64,000 nt of DNA from Lachnospiraceae bacterium (GTDB lineage Bacteria > Bacillota > Clostridia > Lachnospirales > Lachnospiraceae): contig JAETNQ010000016.1 of the NCBI GenBank assembly GCA_021772075.1, forward strand, positions 1 through 64,000. The letters run 5' to 3'. The notes under the pieces were generated by a model, which saw only the letters and a list, made by a program, of their open reading frames with translations, had not been told where the DNA came from and did no database searches. Position 1 is the first letter of the stretch. The number at the start of each line of letters is the position of its first letter. Positions 51,255-57,869 of this stretch are shown piece after piece. Both the position numbers and the translations under genes were made by a program.

Positions 51255-52460
51255 TTATCCGGTCGGTATTTTCAGGATTTGCCCGATGTTCAGCAGATCG
51301 CCGGTCAGCCCGTTGGCCTTTTTGATGGCATCCACAGTAGTATTGTACCGCCTGGAGAGCAGCCAGAGGGTATCCCCGGACCGGACGGTGTATTCGATAT
51401 AAGATTCGGCCTGGGAAGAAGGTATCTTCAAAATCTGCCCGATGTTTATCAAGTCGCCGGAAAGTCCGTTCAGGCGCTTGATGGCATCTACAGTAGTGCC
51501 GTATCTTTGGGCGATCAGCCAGAGGGTATCCCCGGCCTGGACGGCATAGGTGATGGTTCCGCTCTCCGGTTTTGGGGAAGGAACATTCTGGACGATTCCG
51601 CGGTAGGCATCATAGAGAGCTTTCCATGTGAGGGCGCCGACAATGCCGTCCGCCTGCAATCCCATAATCTGTTGGAATGCGATGACGGACTGGCGCGTCC
51701 CGCTGCCGAAGATGCCGTCTTGGGAGGGAGCAGGGATGCCGGGGTAATATTCGGAGATGATATCCAGAAGATATTGCAAGGTAATGACATCCGGACTGCT
51801 GGAACCTTGGCGGAGTACGGAGCTGGGGGGGACGGTTCCTATTCCGAGAGTCGTCCCTTCGCTGTCCAGCTCTGCCAGCCTGGTAATGGCGGTATAGAGT
51901 CGGGATATTTTATACCAGGTGGATTTGCCTACGATGCCGTCGGGTGTCAGATTGAAAAGGCTTTGGAATTTTGTGACTGCCGCTTTGGTGCTGTTTCCAA
52001 AGCTGCCCGCCGCATCGGTTATGGCCGGGATGGCCGGATAATTGCGGCGGATCCGGTTGAGCCAGGTCTGGACGGTCTGTACATCCAGACCGCTGCTCCC
52101 CTGTCTGAGAGGTGTTCCGGGATAAGAAGACAAAACGTTCGTGATGATATTGGTCTGTACGATTTCTATATCGTTTGGATAATAGGAACGCAGGATCTGC
52201 AAGGGTGTGTAGCCTTGGTTAGCCAGAGTGACCGTACCCCATTGGGACATGCCTTGGCAGGAAACGGTGGTTCCGTTGCAGAAGGAAGTGAAGTAGGGAG
52301 CGAGCTGCCCTTGACGGCGCGCATATTCATTGAAAATATCGTCCACGATCCTGCCGATAGATTCATATATGGGGCGGCCGTATATAAAATATTGGTCATA
52401 GGCGGTGCTGTTGGTAATATCAAAAATGTAGCCCTGGTTCCGGTACGCCGGAATCACCAT
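51255..52460 (-). CDS. C-terminal part of an interrupted SpoIID-like/peptidoglycan-binding/LysM protein (401 aa as it stands)
   Basis: From YRNQGYIFDITNSTAYDQYF the sequence is the second half of a SpoIID-like region (SFCNGTTVSCQGMSQWGTVT, LQILRSYYPNDIEIV). Two PG_binding_1 domains follow (about 115-185 and 220-290; GLDVQTVQTWLNRI, DGIFGSGTRQSVIAFQQ), then two LysM domains (about 305-350 and 358-401; YAVQAGDTLWLIAQRYGTTV, YTVRSGDTLWLLSRRYNTTV). The first codons (MVIPA) belong to the inserted element, not to the gene. Its N-terminal half is at 54404-55031. Deletion of the element would fuse the two in frame into a 605-aa protein. Alone, this part has no start signal or ribosome site that I can see, so it is probably silent. 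Confidence 0.85.
   Translation of the reverse strand: MVIPAYRNQGYIFDITNSTAYDQYFIYGRPIYESIGRIVDDIFNEYARRQGQLAPYFTSFCNGTTVSCQGMSQWGTVTLANQGYTPLQILRSYYPNDIEIVQTNIITNVLSSYPGTPLRQGSSGLDVQTVQTWLNRIRRNYPAIPAITDAAGSFGNSTKAAVTKFQSLFNLTPDGIVGKSTWYKISRLYTAITRLAELDSEGTTLGIGTVPPSSVLRQGSSSPDVITLQYLLDIISEYYPGIPAPSQDGIFGSGTRQSVIAFQQIMGLQADGIVGALTWKALYDAYRGIVQNVPSPKPESGTITYAVQAGDTLWLIAQRYGTTVDAIKRLNGLSGDLINIGQILKIPSSQAESYIEYTVRSGDTLWLLSRRYNTTVDAIKKANGLTGDLLNIGQILKIPTG
52445..52446. other. inferred attachment core (GT), C-terminal side
   Basis: Minus-strand context is ATTCCGGC-GT-ACCGGAACC. The right half continues the gene (Y-R-N-Q); the left half is element sequence. The same GT stands at the other junction (54404-54405). 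The assignment rests on matching the reading frame to the expected EW-YRNQ protein sequence. Confidence 0.6.
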
Positions 52461-52498
52461 TGATTTGCGGTAAAAAATACGGGACGATGCAGAGCGGG

Positions 52499-54106
52499 TC
52501 AGATTTTCAAGTTTATGATAATATCGTTATCTTTTACTGTGATTTTTTCAATCAGATGGAATAAGAGCATTTGTTTTACTGCGGTATCTGCGCTCAGAAA
52601 TTCTTTTTTCCAGTCAGGAGCTTTCGCTTCCTTTGATGCTTTTATGATTTGCTCCGTTTCTGCCTGGCGAAGTTCGGCGCGCAATAATTGTTCCTGTTCC
52701 TGCAAAGCGGAAAGGGCTTGTTCCTTTTCTGACAATAGGGAGGATAGTTTTTCCGCGCTGAAACAATAGTCTCCCCGGATGGCTTCGGGTATCTTTTCTT
52801 CCAGGGAGGATATGTCGAGCTGGAGCAACTGTTTCTTTTTTTGGAGCATGTCTGCTTCCTGCCGCAGTTTTTTTTGCTTTTGCATATATATTTGACGTAG
52901 ATCTTCCGAAATATCTATGTCTTGGAGTTGTTCCAGAATCTGCCCTGCTGCCTGGAAGACGGCGCTTTCCAAATAGTTCTGGGAATAACAGGAACGAGCC
53001 GGACATTTTTCAGGGCAGAGATATCTTCCGGTAAAAGCAGGATGTTCTTCCCCTGATTGGTTTGGGCGGTGATGGTAATAACTTCCATTTTTTAATTTGC
53101 TTCCACAATATCCGCAATAGGCCAGTCCTGTTAAGGCAAGCCTGCCGGAGGTGCGGAAGGGAAAGGCAGATGGATTGCCGTATGACGGCTGTGGCTGCTG
53201 CCCGGATGTATGGGAATGAAGCTTTGCCTTTCGTGCTTCCCTGATCTCCTGGGCTTTTTCCCAGTCCTGTTTTTGAATAATAACTAATTCGGGTATTTGT
53301 TCTTTTGAGTAGATCCAGTCTTTGCGGTCCAGTCTTGTAAAACTGCCATGATTGACTCTGCGGTTCAGGGCGTAGTATCCCATATAAATCGGATTTTTCA
53401 AAATGCTGGCTATAGTGGAAGGTTTCCATTGGTTCGTAAGAATAGGGGGTATGCCTTCTTCATTCAGAGCGTTGGCAATTTTTCCATAGCCCATGCCGCG
53501 GTGAATGGCTAAAAAATATATTTTTCGGACGACCTCTGCATCTTTTTCCACAATCTCCAGTTTTTTTAATGCTCTTCCATGATTGCTGATCATGCCGGAT
53601 GGAATCAGCCGGTAGCCGAAGGGGGCTTTGCCTCCTACGAATTTCCCTGATTTTACCAGCTCGATCTGATGATCTCTTACCCGCATGCCCGTTTTCTTGC
53701 TTTCTCCTTCGTTTTGCCAGAAACGTATATAATTGAGCAGCTTATCGATATGCTCGTCGGTTTTCAGCTGGCCGTCCTTGATGGTCCATACTTCGATGCC
53801 AAGCTTATTCAGGGCGGCCACGTAAAAACTGTATTCCTCCTGTCTGCCGATCCGGTCGGACATATAAGTGAGCAGCACGTCGAATTCATGCCGTTGCGCA
53901 TCGGCCATGATCTTCTGCAGGACTTCCCGGTCTTCCACGCCGTTCTTATAAGCGGATACGGCTTTTTCCATATATTCTTTGTCGAATTTCCAGTCAGGAC
54001 GGCTTGAAATATATTGTTCCGCTTCCGCTCTCTGGACAGGAATATCGTTATCGCGGAGCTGCTGCCTGGAGGACACCCTTAACAGGGTTCTGACTTTTTT
54101 ACTCAT
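52499..54106 (-). CDS. large serine recombinase (535 aa)
   Basis: The resolvase domain (about 1-150) has the catalytic Ser in LLRVSSRQQ (about residue 12), followed by LLTYMSDRIGRQEEYSFYVA. A recombinase domain (about 165-285; GKAPFGYRLIPSGM, GMGYGKIANALNEEGIPPI) follows, then a zinc ribbon (LAYCGYCGSKLKNGSYYHHR, CPEKCPARSCYS), a coiled-coil region (about 395-480) and a C-terminal DUF4368-like end. The size and order match TnpX/TndX and SprA-like integrases that join sites across a 2-bp core. It starts inside the end of the small gene at 54099. It is expected to excise or integrate this element. Confidence 0.93.
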   Translation of the reverse strand: MSKKVRTLLRVSSRQQLRDNDIPVQRAEAEQYISSRPDWKFDKEYMEKAVSAYKNGVEDREVLQKIMADAQRHEFDVLLTYMSDRIGRQEEYSFYVAALNKLGIEVWTIKDGQLKTDEHIDKLLNYIRFWQNEGESKKTGMRVRDHQIELVKSGKFVGGKAPFGYRLIPSGMISNHGRALKKLEIVEKDAEVVRKIYFLAIHRGMGYGKIANALNEEGIPPILTNQWKPSTIASILKNPIYMGYYALNRRVNHGSFTRLDRKDWIYSKEQIPELVIIQKQDWEKAQEIREARKAKLHSHTSGQQPQPSYGNPSAFPFRTSGRLALTGLAYCGYCGSKLKNGSYYHHRPNQSGEEHPAFTGRYLCPEKCPARSCYSQNYLESAVFQAAGQILEQLQDIDISEDLRQIYMQKQKKLRQEADMLQKKKQLLQLDISSLEEKIPEAIRGDYCFSAEKLSSLLSEKEQALSALQEQEQLLRAELRQAETEQIIKASKEAKAPDWKKEFLSADTAVKQMLLFHLIEKITVKDNDIIINLKI

Positions 54107-54254
54107 GAAAGTGTTCCTCTATTTTTTGCAGATAAATTTCTTTCAGGTACCGGATCAGATTCTGTTTATTTTGGGGGTTTGGATGTTCGGGGGATTGGAT
54201 GGTGACTCTGATTTCTTTATTCTGGAATGGATAGATGAATGATCGTGAGAACAT
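54099..54254 (-). CDS. small protein upstream of the recombinase, candidate directionality factor (51 aa)
   Basis: ATG 54254 follows AAAGGA at about 6 bp, and the frame stops at TAA 54099-54101, overlapping the recombinase start (ATGAGTAA) by 8 bp. The product MFSRSFIYPFQNKEIRVTIQ ends in a helix, NLIRYLKEIYLQKIEEHFHE. It is the only other gene of the element and is translated just before the recombinase. SPbeta has a 58-aa protein (SprB) that turns its serine integrase to excision, so a similar job is an attractive guess; no sequence likeness is claimed. Confidence 0.7.
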   Translation of the reverse strand: MFSRSFIYPFQNKEIRVTIQSPEHPNPQNKQNLIRYLKEIYLQKIEEHFHE

Positions 54255-54347
54255 ATGCTGTCCTTTGATGCTTCTATATTTATTGCATTTTATGCAGCGG
54301 AAGGGAGCAGTATGCGGAATCTGTGGAAAACATGGAAAATGCGCAAA

Positions 54348-55031
54348 TTATAGTAAAAAATGACTTTTGAAAGGATTTTGACTTGGCAGGCAATGATCCC
54401 CCCACCACTCCGTATAGACCCTGTTCAGCGCAAAAGTAATAATGGCATAAATATTAGCCCTCATAGCAGCTTCCGGCCAAGTGGGATAGATTTCGCTGCT
54501 GGCAACGTTTTTCACGTAATCGGGAAATGAAACCTGTACATTGGAAGCGGATGTGTTTGGCGGTCCCAGATGGACGGTGATGGGATTGGGGATGACTACC
54601 TGACGCAGCACATAAGGTTCCGCAACCGTTCCTTCCTGCTGGCGCTGGGTCCGCATGGCGACTGCGGGTTTTCCGATAGAGATTTCCGCCTGTATGGGAC
54701 TGCGCTGGAATTCCTGCATCGGTATGAGAGCGATCGGCAGAATGGCTGTTTCTTCCTCAAAGATAGGGATATCCGAAACATAAAGGGAATTAAAACCAGC
54801 CGCCCGGGCGAGGACGGAATAGCTGCTAAAGGGTGTTCCCGTATAATATGGATTTTGGGAAAAATTTCTGCTGACCGTTTCCAAAGGGACTTTTTGTGTT
54901 TCCCCGTTTTCATCGCTTGTCAGGGAATAAAGAGTATTTCCCTGGCTGTCCATAATTCGGATCTGTACGCCGCTTAGCGGGACGGCATCTTGGGCCGTCC
55001 GTGTCTGTATGGTTAAATAACCGATAGCCAT
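54348..55031 (-). CDS. N-terminal part of the interrupted SpoIID-like protein (227 aa as it stands)
   Basis: ATG 55031 has AAAGGAG upstream. Residues 1-90 form a carboxypeptidase-regulatory-like beta domain (MAIGYLTIQTRTAQDAVPLS, GVQIRIMDSQGNTLYSLTSD). Residues 150-209 hold the first half of the SpoIID-like region: IPNPITVHLGPPNTSASNVQ, VSFPDYVKNVASSEIYPTWP and RANIYAIITFALNRVYTEW. The host gene ends at the core near 54405. The last 18 residues (GDHCLPSQNPFKSHFLL) are read from the inserted element up to a chance TAA. Homologues continue EW-YRNQGY, which is found at the other end of the element. A CATATAATA box at 55122-55130 (minus strand) resembles sporulation sigma-E/K -10 boxes, but no matching -35 is seen. 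Confidence 0.85.
   Translation of the reverse strand: MAIGYLTIQTRTAQDAVPLSGVQIRIMDSQGNTLYSLTSDENGETQKVPLETVSRNFSQNPYYTGTPFSSYSVLARAAGFNSLYVSDIPIFEEETAILPIALIPMQEFQRSPIQAEISIGKPAVAMRTQRQQEGTVAEPYVLRQVVIPNPITVHLGPPNTSASNVQVSFPDYVKNVASSEIYPTWPEAAMRANIYAIITFALNRVYTEWWGDHCLPSQNPFKSHFLL
54404..54405. other. inferred attachment core (GT), N-terminal side
   Basis: Minus-strand context is CGGAGTG-GT-GGGGGATC. The left half is the host gene (T-E-W), the right half element sequence. It pairs with the core at 52445-52446. Confidence 0.6.
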
Positions 55032-55257
55032 GATTATGCTTCTCCTTTTTTAATGGGCAGAGGGGTGTGTGGAACAGGAGGAGAATATTCAGAAAATCTA
55101 TCATTTCCACAATGACCTCTATATTATATGATATAAATATGAAAGGGAAGGGGAATAGTTACTGCGGGAAGGGAAAATAGATGAAAATTGCATTCTTTGC
55201 GGCCCCATATATCCTCTTTTCTTAAAATAAAAAGTAGTGCGAAAGAAAACGATATGT

Positions 55258-55380
55258 TATAATGAATTGCGCTGATGCGCAAGAAGGTCATCAACCTGGC
55301 GGTTGGTGACAAGAGTTATAATGAATTGCGCTGATGCGCAAGAAGGCATCAACCTGGCGGTTGGTGACTTATGTTATAAT
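55258..55380 (+). repeat. promoter-linked 59-bp repeat, two tandem copies (upstream of glnA)
   Basis: TATAAT boxes stand at 55258, 55317 and 55375 (spacings 59 and 58 bp). Each of the two intervals holds TTGCGC-TGAT-GCGCAA (55267-55282 in the first) and an inverted repeat ending GGTTGGTGAC (55287-55310 in the first). The second copy lacks one T (AAGGCATC in place of AAGGTCATC). TATGTTATAAT occurs at both outer ends. The array ends 32 bp before the glnA start codon. Confidence 0.85.
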
Positions 55381-55412
55381 AAAAAACACGTTACGGGAAG
55401 GGGGTTCCAATT

Positions 55413-56843
55413 ATGGACAAAATGGGAAAAATCAAAAAACTATGTGAGGAGAAGCATATCCGTATGATCGATTTTAAGATGACGGATATCGACGGGCGGT
55501 GGAGGCATATTACGATTCCGGTAGAACGGTTTGGCGAAGACACGTTTGTTTATGGGATCGGTTTTGATGGTTCCAACTATGGGTATGCGCCGATTGAAAA
55601 AAGCGATATGGTATTTTTGCCGGATCCGGATACGGCTTATGTGGATCCGTTTGCGGAGGTTCCTACGCTGACGATGTGCGGCAATGTTTGTACGATTGGC
55701 AAGGGGGAGAATAAGCCTTTCGACCAGTACCCGAAAAATGTGAGCCTAAGGGCGCTGGAATATATGAAGGAAAGCGGGATCGCGGATAGGATGGTTATCG
55801 GGCCGGAGTTTGAATTTTATTTATTTGACAGCGCCCGCTACGAAGTGACTCCCCAGCAGTGCGGCTACCGGATCGACACGAAGCAGGCCGACTGGAACTG
55901 CAGTCTGGATACGGAGGGTAATAATGGTTATGAGGTACCCTACAAAGGCGGTTACCACGTGGCTTCCCCGCAGGATGTAGGATATGACCTGCGCAGCCGG
56001 ATGTGCATGATGATGGAGGATTGGGGAATCAAAGTGAAATACCACCACCATGAAGTGGGCGGACCCGGTCAGATGGAGATTGAAGTGGAACTGGCGGACA
56101 TGCCCGCGATGGCGGATAATACGATGATTATTAAATATATTATTAAGAATATGGCGGCGAAGGAAGGAAAAACGGCAACGTTCCTCCCGAAACCCATTTA
56201 TCAGGAAGCGGGCAGCGGGCTGCATGTGCATATGCTTCTGATGAAGGATGGAAAACCGTTGTTTTACGATGAAAACGGCTATTCGGGATTGAGCCGTACG
56301 GCACACTATTTTATCGGAGGGCTTCTGAAGCATATTGCGTCTTTGTGCGCATTTACCAATCCTTCCACCAACTCTTTCAAGAGGCTGGTTCCCGGATTTG
56401 AAGCGCCGGTTACGGTGGGCTACGCGACTTCTAACCGCAGCGCGGTAATCCGCATTCCCGCTTATGCCAAAACGCCGGAGACAAAACGGTTTGAACTGCG
56501 CAACCCGGATGCGACGGCAAATCCGTATTACGCATATGCTGCAATTCTGATGGCGGGGCTGGACGGGATCGAGAACCAGATCGACCCGGAGGCCAATGGA
56601 TGGGGGCCTTACGATTTCAACCTTTATTCCCTGTCCGAAGAGGAGCAGAAGAAAATTAAAGGGCTGCCCAAGTCCTTAGGAGAGGCGCTGGATGCTCTGG
56701 AGTCGGATCATGAATATTTGACCAAAGGCGGCGTATTTCCGCAGCGCCTGATCGATGTGTGGATCGCGCGCAAACGAGGGGAGCTGAGAAAGATGGAACA
56801 GATTCCCAATCCGGCAGAATTCAAAATGTATTACGACTTATAA
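55413..56843 (+). CDS. glnA: glutamine synthetase, type I (476 aa)
   Basis: Makes glutamine from glutamate and ammonia with ATP. Marks of type I GS are FDGSNYGYAPIEKSDMVFLP, the metal-binding IGPEFEFYLF, GGPGQMEIEVELADM, GSGLHVHMLLMKDG and NRSAVIRIP with FELRNPDATANPYYAYAAIL. The length is normal. The region of the adenylylation tyrosine reads FNLYSLSEEE, not NLYDLP, so control by adenylylation is unlikely, as in most Firmicutes. Two tandem hairpin/TATAAT repeats lie directly upstream and probably form or shape its promoter. GGAAGGGGG precedes ATG 55413. Confidence 0.95.
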   Translation: MDKMGKIKKLCEEKHIRMIDFKMTDIDGRWRHITIPVERFGEDTFVYGIGFDGSNYGYAPIEKSDMVFLPDPDTAYVDPFAEVPTLTMCGNVCTIGKGENKPFDQYPKNVSLRALEYMKESGIADRMVIGPEFEFYLFDSARYEVTPQQCGYRIDTKQADWNCSLDTEGNNGYEVPYKGGYHVASPQDVGYDLRSRMCMMMEDWGIKVKYHHHEVGGPGQMEIEVELADMPAMADNTMIIKYIIKNMAAKEGKTATFLPKPIYQEAGSGLHVHMLLMKDGKPLFYDENGYSGLSRTAHYFIGGLLKHIASLCAFTNPSTNSFKRLVPGFEAPVTVGYATSNRSAVIRIPAYAKTPETKRFELRNPDATANPYYAYAAILMAGLDGIENQIDPEANGWGPYDFNLYSLSEEEQKKIKGLPKSLGEALDALESDHEYLTKGGVFPQRLIDVWIARKRGELRKMEQIPNPAEFKMYYDL

Positions 56844-56903
56844 AAGGAAAAGCGCCGGGGTTATAAGGGGCGGAAGGCTATTCTGCGGTAATTTTTGCGG
56901 CGG

Positions 56904-57635
56904 TCAGTGTGATGCTGGCCGCCGCGTCGCATTGTCCTGAAACCGGAAATAATCCGGTCTGTGGCGGGACTGGGTATACTCGAACATAATGCCGTCGCTG
57001 TTGTATGTCTGGCTGCTGACAACGGCGAGGCAGTTGTAATCCCCAAGCTCCAGATATTTTTCGTCTATTTGCGTCATTTTTTCCACAGTCATGATTCTTT
57101 TGCTTGTGACAATGGAAATGCGCAGCGTGTTTTCCAGATATTCATAGATGGAATTTTCGGCGATTTCCGGCGTCAGGGAAGGAACGATATCTTTTAAAAA
57201 ATAATTGTGGTTGAGAATCAGCGCTTTATCATCCAGATAATGGAGGCGTTGAAGATAGTAGAGCTGGGAACCGGGGGCAAAACCGGTTTTTTTCGAAATT
57301 TTTTCGTCGGCGGTTAGTTCGGTAAAGCAGAGGACTTTTGTTTTTGGTGTCTGGCGGTTGCGGAGGGCGGATTCTTTAAAAGATTCGATGCCCCCTAAAG
57401 TAAAGGAAGTCTGCTGGGCAGGCTCGAATATATTGCGTATGCCTTTTCCCTGCATGGTCTGGACATAACCGTCCGTAACGAGGGAGGCGATAGCCCGGCG
57501 GACAGTATTGCGCGAACAGCCGTAAGTAAGGACGAGATGGTTTTCTGAGGGGAGAAGCTCCTGGAATTCATAGTCTCCGTTTTCAATCCGTGTTTTCAGG
57601 TCTTTATATATAAAATCATATTTCGCTTTTGGCAT
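56904..57635 (-). CDS. treR: GntR/UTRA-family repressor of trehalose genes (243 aa)
   Basis: The N-terminal GntR winged helix (about 5-70) reads IYKDLKTRIENGDYEFQELL, PSENHLVLTYGCSRNTVRRA, ASLVTDGYVQTMQGKG. The UTRA effector domain (about 90-235) includes LYYLQRLHYLDDKALILNHN and NCLAVVSSQTYNSDGIMFEY. TreR proteins bind trehalose-6-phosphate and release their operator. It is divergent from treP-treC, and the 235-bp gap holds repeated TGTTTAAACA sites, one of them near its own promoter. Confidence 0.93.
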   Translation of the reverse strand: MPKAKYDFIYKDLKTRIENGDYEFQELLPSENHLVLTYGCSRNTVRRAIASLVTDGYVQTMQGKGIRNIFEPAQQTSFTLGGIESFKESALRNRQTPKTKVLCFTELTADEKISKKTGFAPGSQLYYLQRLHYLDDKALILNHNYFLKDIVPSLTPEIAENSIYEYLENTLRISIVTSKRIMTVEKMTQIDEKYLELGDYNCLAVVSSQTYNSDGIMFEYTQSRHRPDYFRFQDNATRRPASH

Positions 57636-57675
57636 GAAAAAACCTCCTGTAAAGAAGCCGTTTGAACAGGCATAT

Positions 57676-57724
57676 TTGTTTTAACATTACAAACTCATTA
57701 TAATCCGTGGGGGAAGGATGTCAA
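57676..57724 (-). promoter_or_regulatory. treR promoter and putative operator
   Basis: On the minus strand TTGACA (57724-57719), 16-bp spacer, TATAAT (57702-57697). TTGTTTTAACAT (57676-57687), close to the operator core before treP, lies just downstream and suits self-repression. Confidence 0.75.
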
Positions 57725-57776
57725 TAAGGTCATAAATCCGTGGAATGAAAAATATAAAAAGAAAATAAAAAACCGG

Positions 57777-57831
57777 TTGACATGTTTAAACAAGTATGAT
57801 ATAAATAAATTACAGTGCTTGTTTAAACATG
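57777..57831 (+). promoter_or_regulatory. treP promoter with two TreR-type operators
   Basis: TTGACA (57777-57782), 17-bp spacer, TATAAA (57800-57805). CATGTTTAAACAAG (57781-57794) lies within the spacer and its inverse CTTGTTTAAACATG (57818-57831) just after the start point. Both are centred on the palindrome TGTTTAAACA. A repressor on these would block the polymerase directly. Confidence 0.85.
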
Positions 57832-57869
57832 TTTGAACGGATGGACGGATATATAAAGGAGGATAACTT

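Larger units (their letters stand above)
52446..54404 (-). mobile_element. 1,959-bp serine-recombinase element inserted in a SpoIID-like gene
   Basis: The segment between the two GT cores holds only two genes, a 51-aa protein and a large serine recombinase, both in the direction of the host gene. It has short non-coding ends (about 53 bp and 150 bp). No transposase, conjugation or phage genes are present. Removing it joins ACGGAGTG-GT with GT-ACCGGAAC and gives one 1,818-nt frame. The design equals skin-like intervening elements of sporulating bacteria but reduced to the integration module. A TATAAT on the minus strand (54347-54352) may drive the recombinase from inside the element. Confidence 0.85.

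Noticed and set aside
55258-55380. possible CRISPR or phage attachment repeats
   Set aside because: Only two tandem units with promoter boxes at their ends and no spacers; dispersed copies at other promoters fit a different class.
56894-56930. terminator after glnA/treR
   Set aside because: GCGGCGGTCAG/CTGGCCGCCGC is a strong stem but the T-run lies before it on the plus strand and no T-run follows on the minus strand; part of it may lie inside the treR 3' end.
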